This document shows positions 25,117 to 35,100 of a DNA stretch of 64,000 nt, one piece after another. The first letter of the stretch is position 1, and each line of letters opens with the position of its first letter. A model generated the notes under the pieces. The model made no database searches. It worked only from the letters and a program-made list of their open reading frames with translations, and had not been told where the DNA came from. The DNA is taken from the NCBI GenBank assembly GCA_944326615.1, contig CALVEO010000003.1, positions 35,948 to 99,947 of the forward strand. Reading direction: 5' to 3'. The DNA comes from Candidatus Gastranaerophilales bacterium (lineage in GTDB: Bacteria > Cyanobacteriota > Vampirovibrionia > Gastranaerophilales > Gastranaerophilaceae). A program made the translations under genes and the position numbers.

Positions 25117-26490
25117 TTATATCTGATAATTCATGTACGGGAATATATCATAAAACCTTATTAACAAAGATATTGCGCCGGAGCTTAAAATTAAAAATAC
25201 TGATATTAGAATGAGTTTTTGTGCGTATATTTTAAAATGCTGTAGTTTTTTCGGGGGTGGGGCAGTTATAAGCGTAAACAGCGGACAGAGTAAAAGTGTA
25301 TAATATTTCCCGTTTAGCCCTTGTATAATATTTCCACCGACTTTAGTCCAGGCTAGATATAAGTATGTAGTAATAATTATGTAGGAAAATATTACCGTTA
25401 AACATATCAAATATTTTTGCCATTTTTGCAAAATAAAATTTTTTGCACCGCTGTAAATTAATGAAAGCCATATTAATATTGGATAAATTATATATGTAAG
25501 GTTATCGAGTCTCGTATCCTGCCATCCAAGAACTCCGATTGACGTTATATATAGCCTGAATATTTTAACTATTGTTGAAATAACCAGAATTATAATGTAT
25601 TTCAGCGGGTTATGTATTATAAAATCAATCTGTTTATACATATCAGCATCAGGATTAAGAGGTACATAAAGTCCTGATATTAGATAACTCCATAATAGAC
25701 AAAGGGTAAGCGGTATAAGTATTATTAATCCAGCCTTTGCAAGGTATTTGCCCCCGAATTTTTCTTTTGGTATTAAAAATACAAGAGGAAACAAATAAAA
25801 ATTGTGTTTTGTCAGCGCTGTAATTATAAGCAGCGTGCAAAGTAAAATATAATTTTTTACGGATAATTTTTCTTTTTCAAAAGTATATTGAAGGATTTTT
25901 GCAAAGAAAAGAATTCCAGCACCGATAAGTGCAGCGTCTGTTGAGCATGATGCTGCAAGTGAAATATTCATAGGACATAAAAGTATTAAAAATATAGCAA
26001 GTTTTAAGTAAGGTGTACTTTTTATTGCGTAATAGCCAAGTATACAATACAATATAAGATTGAAGATTCGTGCAATATAAAGCAATAATAATGGAGGTGC
26101 ATTAAAAATTCGTCCTGCAATTATGCCTGTTGTCTGGGCAATATAAGGTATTGGTGAATAAAGTGCAGTATTTGGATATGTTGTAAATATTTTGTCATTA
26201 TTTTTAATAGAAAAACTTTTTTTAATTTCTTTAAAAGATGTCTTGCTTGTAATATTTTTTTCAAGACTGCTGTATGTTTGTATAAGTTCGCTTAGAGATT
26301 TTGGTAAAATACTCCCTACTGACTGTTCATGTTTTGCACTGATAAACTGCCCTTTTGAAATTGCACAGCTTCTTAAAAAGTGATTGCCTTCATCCACAGA
26401 TTGAAACGGAGGCGTAATCAGTGCGTATATAAGTCCAAAGAATAATGCAAAAATCAAAAATATGTTTTCAATTCTACCCCTTAACTGCAC
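25117..26490 (-). CDS. DUF2142-like polytopic membrane protein
   Basis: This 457-residue protein has about ten to eleven hydrophobic helices. The N-terminus LITPPFQSVDEGNHFLRS, with its conserved acidic pair in the first loop, and the later CPMNISLAASCSTDAAL are typical of DUF2142 and of GT-C glycosyltransferase-like membrane proteins, so it may transfer sugars to or from a lipid carrier. Its start overlaps the upstream ABC permease gene by 17 bases, which suggests a common transcript. Confidence 0.65.
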   Translation of the reverse strand: MQLRGRIENIFLIFALFFGLIYALITPPFQSVDEGNHFLRSCAISKGQFISAKHEQSVGSILPKSLSELIQTYSSLEKNITSKTSFKEIKKSFSIKNNDKIFTTYPNTALYSPIPYIAQTTGIIAGRIFNAPPLLLLYIARIFNLILYCILGYYAIKSTPYLKLAIFLILLCPMNISLAASCSTDAALIGAGILFFAKILQYTFEKEKLSVKNYILLCTLLIITALTKHNFYLFPLVFLIPKEKFGGKYLAKAGLIILIPLTLCLLWSYLISGLYVPLNPDADMYKQIDFIIHNPLKYIIILVISTIVKIFRLYITSIGVLGWQDTRLDNLTYIIYPILIWLSLIYSGAKNFILQKWQKYLICLTVIFSYIIITTYLYLAWTKVGGNIIQGLNGKYYTLLLCPLFTLITAPPPKKLQHFKIYAQKLILISVFLILSSGAISLLIRFYDIFPYMNYQI

Positions 26491-27328
26491 CCTCGTTTTC
26501 TCCTGATATAAAGTATCTTTGCATACATAAGAAAAATATTAAAATCGGTATAGTTGAAAGAATTGATCCTGCCGCAATAAAACGCCAGTTAGAACTGAAC
26601 ATTCCCTGTAGATTGTTTACTCCGACAGGAAGCGTGTACATAGATTCTTTTGTTAAAACAATGCTCGGCCACAAAAATTCTCCCCATGAACCTATGAATG
26701 TAAATATTGCAAGAACAGCAAGCGAAGGTTTTACCATAGGCAAAAGAACTTTCCAGAATACCTGCCATACATTACATCCGTCAACAATTGCTGCTTCTTC
26801 CATTTCTTTAGGCACCCCCAAAAATGCCTGACGCATCAAAAATATTCCAAATGCATTGACAGCAAACGGCATAATTAATCCTATAAAACCTGCCAGATTA
26901 TTTACACTGTCTACAAGATGCAACTTTAAAGTTATTAAATATACCGGAAGCATAATTGCCTGAAAAGGTATCATAATGGTTGCAAGAACGGCAAAAAATG
27001 TTATCTTTTTACCTCTAAATTCCATTCTTGCAAGCGGATATCCGGCCATGGCAGAAAGAATTAAATTTAAAATAACAGTACCGCCGGCAACAATCATACT
27101 GTTTACAAAATAACCGATAAAATCGACTTTATCCCAGACTCCTATATAATTAGCCCAAGTAAAATCGGTTGGAATAATTTCGGGCGGGTATGCGAAAATG
27201 TTTTCACTGCTCCCCTTTAATGATGTTGAAATCAGCCATATAAAAGGAAATATTGATAGCAGTGACACTATAATCAATATTATATGTGCATATAAATTTT
27301 TAAACTTTATCCCTTTCAAATTTTTCAA
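26474..27328 (-). CDS. Sugar-type ABC transporter permease (MalG/UgpE-like)
   Basis: This 284-residue inner-membrane permease has six helices. The EAA loop EEAAIVDGCNVWQVFWKVLLP at about 190 docks on the ATPase subunit. An N-terminal helix followed by a periplasmic SSENIFAYPPEIIPTDFTW segment places it in the carbohydrate uptake (CUT1) MalG/UgpE group. It follows its partner permease by nine bases. No binding protein or ATPase gene is present here, so those must be elsewhere (a shared ATPase is common for this group). The substrate cannot be read from the sequence. Confidence 0.9.
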   Translation of the reverse strand: MKNLKGIKFKNLYAHIILIIVSLLSIFPFIWLISTSLKGSSENIFAYPPEIIPTDFTWANYIGVWDKVDFIGYFVNSMIVAGGTVILNLILSAMAGYPLARMEFRGKKITFFAVLATIMIPFQAIMLPVYLITLKLHLVDSVNNLAGFIGLIMPFAVNAFGIFLMRQAFLGVPKEMEEAAIVDGCNVWQVFWKVLLPMVKPSLAVLAIFTFIGSWGEFLWPSIVLTKESMYTLPVGVNNLQGMFSSNWRFIAAGSILSTIPILIFFLCMQRYFISGENEGAVKG

Positions 27329-27337
27329 CCTTTCAAT

Positions 27338-28210
27338 TTATATTTGATATTTGTTTCTTTCAAAAAATAATATATTTATTAATGAAAATATCATTACAAT
27401 CACAAGCAGCACAACCGCCATTGCCGATGCAAATCCTAAATCAAGATTTTCAAATGCTCTTTCATAGATATAATAAACAATTGTTTTGCTGGAATTTAAA
27501 GGTCCGCCCTTTGTCATTACATAGATTTCCGCAAAAACTTTCATCGCAGATATTGCGCTGATTGTTGTGACAAGAGCAATTGTCGGCATAATGTGAGGTA
27601 TTGTAACAGTTAAATGTTTTGTTAGAAAATTTGCTCCGTCAATATCGCAGGCTTCATATAATTCTTTGGGAACACTCATTAAAGAAGCCAGATAAATTAT
27701 CATGTAATATCCGATGCCTTTCCAGATTGTAACGATAATGACCGAATACAGTGCAAAATTCGGGTCCGTAAGCCACCCTATAGGTTCTAATCCGAGTTTT
27801 GTTACAATGTAATTTAAAATTCCCTGATCAGCATAAAGCCACTTGAATGCAATTGCTGCAACTACAATTGAGACAATTACCGGAAGATAAATTAAAATTT
27901 TATATAAAGTTACCCCCTTTATTTTCTGATTAATCAGAATTGCCAGAAATAATGGAAATACTGCAAGAACAGGCACTGCAACTATAAGATATAAAAAAGT
28001 ATTCCACATTACTTTGTAAAAAACAGGGTTGTTAAACAGAGTAATATAGTTTTCTAATCCTATAAATTCAGGTTTGTAAATGTTATGTGAATAGTCAAGA
28101 AAGCTTAATAAAAATGTTTGAAAAAAAGGTATAAAAAAGAATATCACCAGTACAATTGCTGAGGGCAGAATAAATAAATAAGGTGCATATTTCCCATAGT
28201 ATTTAAACAT
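27338..28210 (-). CDS. Sugar-type ABC transporter permease (MalF/UgpA-like)
   Basis: This 290-residue partner permease has six helices and the loop YEACDIDGANFLTKHLTVTIP at about 193 corresponding to the EAA motif. The N-terminus (YLFILPSAIVLVIFFFIPFFQTF) is typical of the MalF/UgpA group. It is the first gene of a three-gene run with the MalG-like permease and the DUF2142-like protein, so uptake of a sugar or glycerol-phosphate compound is likely. The ATG at 28210 is divergent from a prepilin gene. Confidence 0.9.
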   Translation of the reverse strand: MFKYYGKYAPYLFILPSAIVLVIFFFIPFFQTFLLSFLDYSHNIYKPEFIGLENYITLFNNPVFYKVMWNTFLYLIVAVPVLAVFPLFLAILINQKIKGVTLYKILIYLPVIVSIVVAAIAFKWLYADQGILNYIVTKLGLEPIGWLTDPNFALYSVIIVTIWKGIGYYMIIYLASLMSVPKELYEACDIDGANFLTKHLTVTIPHIMPTIALVTTISAISAMKVFAEIYVMTKGGPLNSSKTIVYYIYERAFENLDLGFASAMAVVLLVIVMIFSLINILFFERNKYQI

Positions 28211-28348
28211 AGTATTAATTATTGCATTATTTCAAATTTCGGTCAAGATTATAAATATCTATTAAACTTTGTCTTAATATTCTTGCATATTCAAAAAAAA
28301 TGAGTTATAATTTTAATAAAATATAGAGTTAATTTGGAGAGTTATAGT

Positions 28349-29050
28349 ATGAAAAAATTATTTGCATTCACTTTGGCGGAAGTCCTTGTAACATTAGGAA
28401 TTATTGGTGTTGTATCAGCACTAACTGTGCCTACTTTGATGCAGAGCCATCAGCGTAAGACTTATGTTACACAGCTTAATCAGGTTTATAATTTATTTTC
28501 ACAGGCTTTTCTTCAGTATATGAATGAAAAAAATGCGCTTAATTTGCATGAAGCCGGCTTAACATCTTCTGCGGAAGTAAGAAATTTTATGAATAAATAT
28601 TTTAACATAGTGCAATCTTGTACAACTTTTACTGATTGTTTTTCTGACGATGCATATCACAATATGAATGGTACTGCACTAACCAATAGCAGTTATTGGC
28701 CTGGAAGCACAAATGCGCCTTGTTTTGTTCTTGCAAATGGTTCTGCAGTTTGTCTTGAACATTCAAAATACCATAATTCGTCATACGGACATATTACAAT
28801 TGACATAAACGGTAAAGGCGGACCAAATGTTGCAGGACGTGATTTATTTTTCGTAACTTATTATAATGACGGTTCTATTGATGAAGATAATATTCCTCCA
28901 TCTTGTAGAACTTCAGGTACAGGCTGCGGTTCAGGAAAAACTAATCCGCAGGATGTAAGAACTGCAATTGGTGCAAACTGCAGAACAAGATCAGATGCAA
29001 AAGGCTGTTTTGGTTTAATTCTGAACAATAATTGGGAAATGCCGTATTAG
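28349..29050 (+). CDS. Prepilin-like protein, 233 aa
   Basis: The type IV prepilin signature is at the very N-terminus: MKKLFAFTLAEVLVTLG, with cleavage expected before Phe, followed by a hydrophobic helix. I chose ATG 28349 because GGAGAG lies eight bases upstream; the longer frame from TTG 28334 starts within that site. The rest is a cysteine-containing globular domain with the family motif DINGKGGPNVAGRDLFF at about 155. Such proteins are pseudopilins or minor pilins exported through a type II/IV pilus-like machine. No assembly gene is in the window. Confidence 0.88.
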   Translation: MKKLFAFTLAEVLVTLGIIGVVSALTVPTLMQSHQRKTYVTQLNQVYNLFSQAFLQYMNEKNALNLHEAGLTSSAEVRNFMNKYFNIVQSCTTFTDCFSDDAYHNMNGTALTNSSYWPGSTNAPCFVLANGSAVCLEHSKYHNSSYGHITIDINGKGGPNVAGRDLFFVTYYNDGSIDEDNIPPSCRTSGTGCGSGKTNPQDVRTAIGANCRTRSDAKGCFGLILNNNWEMPY

Positions 29051-29910
29051 TTTTTGCAGCGCGCAAGCCATATATCACTTGCAACATTTTCTAAAACACG
29101 CTTACTGACTGAACCTGTTAGAAATCTGTCAAGTTTTGATTTATTTTTATATCCCAGAACAATTAAATCAATATTGTTAGTTCTGGAATATTCAATTAGT
29201 TTTTGCGCAGGTACACCGGATAAAATTGCTGTTGCATCAACTGATATTCCGTAATTTGTAAGCAGCCTTTTAACATTTTCAACTGCTTTGGCTGCATAAA
29301 TTTGCTGTTGTTTTTGAATTTCAAGAAGCCAATTTGCATCAAGTGTACCATCAAGAAATAAAAAATTCGGATCTTCATTCACCATGCAAATGTGTATTTC
29401 TTTATCTTCAAGTTTCATATCAGGGATAATTTTATTGAGTATTTCAAGCGAACAAGGTGTTCCATCAGTTGTTAGCAGTAATTTACTGGCTTTATTTTCT
29501 TCTTTTGCAATATAATTGGAAATTTTGCTGCTGTTTATTACTGACTGTGAAACAGAACCTAACCATTTTTGCAGCCCCTTTTTGCCATGTGAGCCCATAA
29601 CAATTAAGTCATAATCGTTTTTTTCAGATTGTTCAAGTATTCCTTCTATGGCAGCCCCGCAATTTTTTATGACTTCATTTGAAATCATTCCGAGTTTTTC
29701 TATTTCTTCGTTTGCATATTCAAGAATTGTTTGGGCCATATTTGAGCATGAATATGTAAAATTTTTGTCTTCTATGTTTATTTCAGATGGCAAAAAACTC
29801 CAGTCAATTACGCAAATTGTATCGACAAATGCATTTTTTACCCAGTGAGATATGTTTTTTAAGGCGTTAAAACTTATTTTAGAACCGTCTGTGCAGAATA
29901 ATATTCTCAT
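29047..29910 (-). CDS. Universal stress protein with two UspA domains
   Basis: This 287-residue protein has two tandem UspA folds. The first ends with the nucleotide-binding loop VMGSHGKKGLQKWLGSVSQ at about 103. The second begins at about 143 (LLLTTDGTPCSLEIL) and ends with LGYKNKSKLDRFLTGSVSKRV. UspA proteins bind ATP or AMP and help survival under stress, but the exact role is unknown. The end overlaps the end of the converging prepilin gene by four bases. CTTATTCACTTATTCAC repeats lie in the gap upstream of it. Confidence 0.88.
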   Translation of the reverse strand: MRILFCTDGSKISFNALKNISHWVKNAFVDTICVIDWSFLPSEINIEDKNFTYSCSNMAQTILEYANEEIEKLGMISNEVIKNCGAAIEGILEQSEKNDYDLIVMGSHGKKGLQKWLGSVSQSVINSSKISNYIAKEENKASKLLLTTDGTPCSLEILNKIIPDMKLEDKEIHICMVNEDPNFLFLDGTLDANWLLEIQKQQQIYAAKAVENVKRLLTNYGISVDATAILSGVPAQKLIEYSRTNNIDLIVLGYKNKSKLDRFLTGSVSKRVLENVASDIWLARCKN

Positions 29911-30083
29911 AAAATTGTCTCCTTATATTTATTTTTTGAAATAACTTATTAACTTACCTGCTTATTCACTTATTCACTTTAAATATAATTTATGTTAAGG
30001 AAAATTACATTGTCTGGTATTCTATATTTTTTTCTGTTATTATGTTTGCAGGGAAATGTTTTTTATAGGAATATGTTATAGTC

Positions 30084-30701
30084 ATGACAGCTAATCAGAA
30101 TGTTCGGCAAAATGTAAATTTAAGGGATTACAAAGATTTAATAGAGACTATTGCCAAGGTTGAATACCAAAAATTTTCTACATCTCATCTTATAGAGTTG
30201 CCTGAACTTATAAATATAGGTAATCATACATTGTATATTCTGTTTAAAAATCATTCTCCTGAAGAGTTCAACAGCACTTATCTTTCTACTGCAATAAAAT
30301 GGGCTATAAGAAATGAAGTCCGAAGACGCTACAAATGGTATTCTTTAAAAAATAAAAAGCAGCAGATAGAAGAAGAAAATGAAAATTTAAGAGAAGAAGT
30401 ATATAAAACTATTCTTTCGATTGATGAGATGCAGGATGCAGAAGTTCCTGTACAGATTAAGGCAGAAGATAAAACTCCCGAGGAGTGTATTGAACTTTCT
30501 GAACTAAAAGCTGAAATTATTGAATCAATGAAAAAGCTTCCTCCAAGGGAAAGAGAATTAATTGAATATAAATTTTTTAAGGAGAAAAAACTTAGAGAAA
30601 TTGCCGAGGAATTCAACATTTCCCAATCGCGGATTTCGCGTATAATTCAGTCGGGGTTAGATAAAATAAAAAGAGATTTAAAAAGACAGGGGATTATTTA
30701 G
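30084..30701 (+). CDS. RNA polymerase sigma factor, sigma-70 family (alternative)
   Basis: This 205-residue sigma factor is short, so it is an alternative rather than housekeeping factor. Region 2 runs from about residue 35 ([32 protein letters not shown]), which melts and reads the -10 element. Region 4 is at the C-terminus ([14 protein letters not shown], then a helix-turn-helix [17 protein letters not shown]), which reads the -35. A Glu/Lys-rich linker separates them. No anti-sigma factor is adjacent. The gene touches gcvPB by one base, so the pair are cotranscribed. It could read the GCAATTT promoters of this window, but that is untested. Confidence 0.88.
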   Translation: MTANQNVRQNVNLRDYKDLIETIAKVEYQKFSTSHLIELPELINIGNHTLYILFKNHSPEEFNSTYLSTAIKWAIRNEVRRRYKWYSLKNKKQQIEEENENLREEVYKTILSIDEMQDAEVPVQIKAEDKTPEECIELSELKAEIIESMKKLPPRERELIEYKFFKEKKLREIAEEFNISQSRISRIIQSGLDKIKRDLKRQGII

Positions 30702-32125
30702 TGAAAACAATTTTTGAAAAAAGCTGCGGAATTTCAGGTATAACTTTAACTGATGAAAAAGAAAACTTGAATTTTCTTGATGAAAATTTATTAAGAAAAT
30801 CAAAAATTGGTTTGCCTCAAGTAGGCGAACTGGAAGCTTTAAGGCATTATAAGGAGCTCTCAGACAGAAATTTTTGTATTGAAAAAGGCTTTTATCCACT
30901 TGGTTCCTGTACTATGAAGTATAATCCCAAGGTTAATGAACTTCTGGCTTCTTTAGATAGTTTTGTTAATCTTCATCCTTTAGCTGATGATATAGATTGT
31001 CAGGGGGCTCTTGAATTGATGTATAAACTGCAGGAAGCGTTGAAAAAAATTACAGGCATGTATGCTGTTACATTGCAGCCTGCTGCAGGTGCTCATGGCG
31101 AATTAACCGGCATGATGGTTATAAAAAAATATTTTGAGGTAAAGGGTGAAAACCGTAAAAAAGTTATTATCCCTGATTCTGCACATGGAACAAACCCGGC
31201 CAGCGCGCATCTTTGCGGATTTGACATAGTCCCTGTCAAATCAAATGAAAAGGGACAGGTTGATATTGAAGAATTAAAAAGACTTCTTGATTCCGATGTC
31301 GCGGCTATTATGATGACAAATCCGAATACACTCGGAATTTTTGAAGAAAATGTTCTTGAAATATCAAAGTTAATGCATGATAACGGTTCGCTTTTATATT
31401 ACGACGGGGCAAATTTCAATGCGATTATGGGATATACAAATCCAAAATTAATGGGATTTGATGTTGTGCATTTAAATTTGCATAAGACATTTTCCACTCC
31501 CCATGGGGGAGGCGGGCCAGGTGCCGGTCCTGTATGTGTTGTTGAAAAATTAAAAGAGTTTTTGCCTGCGCCTGTTATTGACTTTGACGGTGAGAAATAT
31601 TTCAGAAATTATAATATAAAAAATTCAATAGGCAGTGTCAAAGGGTTTTACGGTAATTTTGGCGTGCTTGTTAAAGCTTATGCCTATATACTAATGATGG
31701 GCGATAATCTTAAAGAGGCAAGCGAAAATGCTGTTTTGAATGCAAATTATCTGAAAGAAAAACTAAAGAAAGCATATCTATTGCCTTATGATGAACCATG
31801 TATGCATGAATTTGTACTGTCCGGAGAAAAGCAAAAACATGAAAACGGTGTTTCAACATTGAATATCGCCAAAGCTCTTATGGATGAAAATACTCATCCG
31901 CCGACAGTTTATTTCCCGTTAATTGTGCATGAAGCAATAATGATTGAACCGACAGAATCAGAAACTAAAGAAGTTCTTGATAATTTTGTGGATGTTATGT
32001 TGAAAATAGCTCAGGAAGCTAAAACAAATCCCGAAAAATTAATATCGGCTCCTCATACGACACCTGTTAAGCGTCTGGATGAAACACTTGCTGCACGACA
32101 TCCTGATTTAAAGTTTACACAATAA
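30701..32125 (+). CDS. gcvPB: Glycine dehydrogenase (decarboxylating) subunit 2
   Basis: This is the PLP-binding half of the split P-protein of the glycine cleavage system, which decarboxylates glycine and transfers the aminomethyl group to the H-protein. The 474-residue protein shows [11 protein letters not shown] near 66, [12 protein letters not shown] at about 160, and the PLP lysine motif [16 protein letters not shown] at about 260. It has the length of GcvPB. The GTG start at 30701 shares its first base with the sigma factor stop. The subunit 1, T- and H-protein genes are not here. A Shine-Dalgarno sequence is weak, so coupling with the sigma factor is likely. Confidence 0.95.
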   Translation: MKTIFEKSCGISGITLTDEKENLNFLDENLLRKSKIGLPQVGELEALRHYKELSDRNFCIEKGFYPLGSCTMKYNPKVNELLASLDSFVNLHPLADDIDCQGALELMYKLQEALKKITGMYAVTLQPAAGAHGELTGMMVIKKYFEVKGENRKKVIIPDSAHGTNPASAHLCGFDIVPVKSNEKGQVDIEELKRLLDSDVAAIMMTNPNTLGIFEENVLEISKLMHDNGSLLYYDGANFNAIMGYTNPKLMGFDVVHLNLHKTFSTPHGGGGPGAGPVCVVEKLKEFLPAPVIDFDGEKYFRNYNIKNSIGSVKGFYGNFGVLVKAYAYILMMGDNLKEASENAVLNANYLKEKLKKAYLLPYDEPCMHEFVLSGEKQKHENGVSTLNIAKALMDENTHPPTVYFPLIVHEAIMIEPTESETKEVLDNFVDVMLKIAQEAKTNPEKLISAPHTTPVKRLDETLAARHPDLKFTQ

Positions 32126-32145
32126 AGAAAAAGAGATGATAAATA

Positions 32146-33288
32146 ATGACTAAAGAAAATAAAAAATTAAAAGTTGCATTTCCCCATATGGGAACAGTAT
32201 ATATAGCGTGGTCAGCCGCTTTGAAAAAAATAGGTGTTGAACCGTTTGTTCCGCCATATACAAGCAAAAAAACATTATCCTTAGGAACAAAACATTCTCC
32301 TGAAGCTATATGTCTGCCTTATAAACTTATACTTGGAAATTTTATTGAAGCAATTGAAGGAGGCACTGATTATGTAGCTATGATTTCTTCACCCGGATGC
32401 TGTCGTTTGGGAGAGTATGGCAATTGTATTCATAATGCCCTGACTGATTTAGGGTATAAGGCAAAATATATTGAATTAACTCTTTATGACGGAATTAAGG
32501 GAATGTATGATTTCCTCAAAAGAATAAGCGGAAAAAATGATCCAGTATTATTTGCCAGGGCTATAAACATTGCTATCAGAAAGATGTTTCTGCTTGATGA
32601 TTTAGAAAATGCTCTTTCTTATTACAGGGCGCGTGAAATTCATTTCGGCGACGCGGAAAAAAATTATAATAAGGCTCTGCAGTATGTAAAGGATGCTGAT
32701 AATACAAGAAGTTTGAAAAAAGCTAAAAAAATGGCATTTGATGAAATGGCAAAAACCGAAATTGATAAAAATAAAGAGGTTTTGCATGTTGATTTAACGG
32801 GTGAAATTTATCTTGTGTGCGACCAGTTTTCAAATCAGGATATTACAAGAGAACTCGGCAAAATGGGGGTTCAGACCCGCAGGAGTCTTACAATTAGCAG
32901 CTTTTTAAAAGATGCTATTATTCCAAAAATTTTCAGAAAAGGTGAAACGCATCTTCAAAGGGCTTATAGGCTTGCAAAACCTTATTTAATGCGTGATATC
33001 GGCGGAGATTCACTTGAGTGTGTATCTGATGTAGCTTATGCAGATGAACGTGGAATTGACGGCATAATCCATATCAGCCCGTTTACTTGCATGCCTGAAA
33101 TTATGTCCCAGAATATTTTTCCTGCAATGAGAGAAAATTGTGAAATACCTATTCTGCCTCTTATTATGGACGAACAGACTGGGAAGGCAGGTTATTTAAC
33201 AAGATTGGAGGCTTTTGTTGATCTTATGAGAAGACGTAAAAGAAAACTTCTGAAAGAACAGGAAAAACAGGCTGAACTTATTAAGTAA
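32146..33288 (+). CDS. COG3581-type acyl-CoA dehydratase activase-related protein
   Basis: This 380-residue protein belongs to the DUF2229/COG3581 group found joined to, or near, the ATP-dependent activases of 2-hydroxyacyl-CoA dehydratases. The N-terminus VAFPHMGTVYIAWSAALKK and the cysteine-rich SSPGCCRLGEYGNCIHNAL fit. Near the end, HISPFTCMPEIMSQNIFP and PLIMDEQTGKAGYLTRLEAF carry the conserved cysteine and acidic residues. The usual HgdC-type ATPase domain is absent. A related COG3580-type gene lies at 45560-46636, so the three parts of the large fused proteins seen elsewhere appear to be split in this genome. The function is not established. Confidence 0.75.
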   Translation: MTKENKKLKVAFPHMGTVYIAWSAALKKIGVEPFVPPYTSKKTLSLGTKHSPEAICLPYKLILGNFIEAIEGGTDYVAMISSPGCCRLGEYGNCIHNALTDLGYKAKYIELTLYDGIKGMYDFLKRISGKNDPVLFARAINIAIRKMFLLDDLENALSYYRAREIHFGDAEKNYNKALQYVKDADNTRSLKKAKKMAFDEMAKTEIDKNKEVLHVDLTGEIYLVCDQFSNQDITRELGKMGVQTRRSLTISSFLKDAIIPKIFRKGETHLQRAYRLAKPYLMRDIGGDSLECVSDVAYADERGIDGIIHISPFTCMPEIMSQNIFPAMRENCEIPILPLIMDEQTGKAGYLTRLEAFVDLMRRRKRKLLKEQEKQAELIK

Positions 33289-33331
33289 ACAGGTTATTTA
33301 ATTTATTAAAGATCCGGGGTGAATATATATT

Positions 33332-34198
33332 ATGCGAGAATTGTTTAAAGATGCTGCGAAAATAACAAATTATAATATAATATTAACTATTCCTTTGATT
33401 GTATTTGTGAAGGTGCTTGATTTGTATTCTTTGTATTCGCGGTATAATATTGATACTGCAATGAAATTTATAATTGCTTCTATTACTGTTTTGTTTATGT
33501 TCGGAATATTTTGTTCCGGGTGGTTTTTAATGATTAAAGGAGCAATATCGCTTTCTAAAAAAGTTTTTGTTTTTGACAATGACAGGGCAAAGGCGACTTT
33601 AAATTTGTTCAAAGTATTTCCTGAAGGTGTTGGAAAATATTTTTTATCATTTGTTGGTGTATATCTAATTTTTCTTTTAATTCAGGCAATTGCTACGCCG
33701 CTCGTTTACCTTCTTGGAGTAAATATTATCGGCGGGCTTGATGCTGATTCTATGCAGAATTTGCAGCAATTGACTATGGATAATGCAGTTGCATCAAATG
33801 ATGGCATGACATCATTTATTGATTCTTTATCAATTGAGCAAATAGTATTTTTTGGTAAATGGAGTCTTTTGTTTACTGTTATTACTTCCGTTATAATGTA
33901 CCTTTTAATGCTTTGGATTCCGGAAATTATTTACAATACAATCAACCCTTTGAAGGCTCTGTGGCGTTCTCTTGTCAAGTTATTTAAGGATTTTTTCACC
34001 ACTGTGAGATTATTTATAATATTGTGGCTGGCAGGTTTTGTGCTGTTATTTATCAATACATTTGCTGTAATTAATCCTATAGCTTATATTATAATGAGTA
34101 TTGTTTTATTTTATTTTTCTGTATATTTTGTAGTTTTAATATTTTTATATTACGACAGAAAATATGTAAGAGCGGATGCCGGAGAGGATGAAAAATAA
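33332..34198 (+). CDS. Six-span membrane protein, 288 aa
   Basis: I do not recognise a named family for this protein. It has about six hydrophobic helices: LTIPLIVFVKVL, FIIASITVLFMFGIF, FLSFVGVYLIFLLIQ, SLLFTVITSVIMYLLML, FIILWLAGFVLLFI and YIIMSIVLFYFSVYFVV. The layout is like YciC or DUF975-type membrane proteins with a loop between the third and fourth helices. The end overlaps the miaA start by 23 bases, implying cotranscription. Confidence 0.75.
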   Translation: MRELFKDAAKITNYNIILTIPLIVFVKVLDLYSLYSRYNIDTAMKFIIASITVLFMFGIFCSGWFLMIKGAISLSKKVFVFDNDRAKATLNLFKVFPEGVGKYFLSFVGVYLIFLLIQAIATPLVYLLGVNIIGGLDADSMQNLQQLTMDNAVASNDGMTSFIDSLSIEQIVFFGKWSLLFTVITSVIMYLLMLWIPEIIYNTINPLKALWRSLVKLFKDFFTTVRLFIILWLAGFVLLFINTFAVINPIAYIIMSIVLFYFSVYFVVLIFLYYDRKYVRADAGEDEK

Positions 34199-35057
34199 TA
34201 AAATTATAGCGGTTGTCGGCGCTACTGCAAGCGGAAAAACTGCATACGCTGTTGATTTAGCTGAAAAAATCGGCGGGGAAATTATATCTGCTGATTCAAG
34301 ACTTGTTTATAGAGGGATGGATATCGGAACGGCCAAGCCAACTATGAAAGAAAGGCGTGAAATACCGCATTATATGATAGATATTGTAGAACCCGATGTT
34401 AATTATTCGGCTGGATTATATGCAAAAAAGGCAAAAGAGCATATAAAAGATATCTTATCGCGCGGCAAAATCCCTGTTATTGCAGGCGGTACTGGCTTAT
34501 ATTTGCGTATTCTTCTTGAAAACTATCTTCTTCCTGAGGTAGAACCTGATTATAAGCTGAGAGAAGAATTGGCGGAATTATCTTTTGATGAGCTCTTTGA
34601 AATATTGTCAGATTTAGATAAGAATGCAACTAATTTAATTGAGCGAAATGATAAAAAAAAGATAATACGTTATATTGAGATAGTTAAGTCTACAGGATTA
34701 CCTCTGGCCAAAGCGCGCGGGATTAAAGATGAAGAGTTTGATATTGAATGGATTGGGTTAAATTTTCCTAGAGAAGAACTTTATGACAGAATTAACAAGC
34801 GTGTTGATTTGATGATAGAGCAGGGGCTTATTGATGAAACAAAAGGTCTTCTTAAAAAATACGGAAGAATTTCTAATATCGTTGATACAATAGGTTACAA
34901 AGAGATTATATCTTACCTTGACGGTGAATTGACTCTTGATGAGGCAAAAGATAAATTGAAACAAAATACCAGAAATTATGCTAAACGTCAGCTTACCTGG
35001 TTTCGCAAAAATGAAAATATAAAGTGGAACTGCTATCCTGACAGAAAGAAAAAATAA
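34176..35057 (+). CDS. miaA: tRNA dimethylallyltransferase
   Basis: MiaA adds a dimethylallyl group to adenosine 37 of tRNAs that read codons starting with U. The 293-residue protein shows the P-loop GATASGKTAYA at about 14, then ISADSRLVYRGMDIGTAKP at about 39, with the tRNA-positioning residues, and IAGGTGLYLRILL at about 105. RRKVDLMIEQG-like and YAKRQLTWFRKN elements are near the end. ATG 34176 or 34188 are possible; 34176 is preceded by a partial ribosome binding site, while 34188 has a GGAGAGG directly against it with no spacer. Confidence 0.95.
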   Translation: MPERMKNNKIIAVVGATASGKTAYAVDLAEKIGGEIISADSRLVYRGMDIGTAKPTMKERREIPHYMIDIVEPDVNYSAGLYAKKAKEHIKDILSRGKIPVIAGGTGLYLRILLENYLLPEVEPDYKLREELAELSFDELFEILSDLDKNATNLIERNDKKKIIRYIEIVKSTGLPLAKARGIKDEEFDIEWIGLNFPREELYDRINKRVDLMIEQGLIDETKGLLKKYGRISNIVDTIGYKEIISYLDGELTLDEAKDKLKQNTRNYAKRQLTWFRKNENIKWNCYPDRKKK

Positions 35058-35100
35058 TTTCCTTATGTTATAATTGCTGAGTAAATAAGGGGTGTGTAAT

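Noticed and set aside
26445..26831. 128-codon plus-strand frame over the ABC permease gene
   Set aside because: It is antisense to a clear permease with conserved EAA loop, so it is a shadow.
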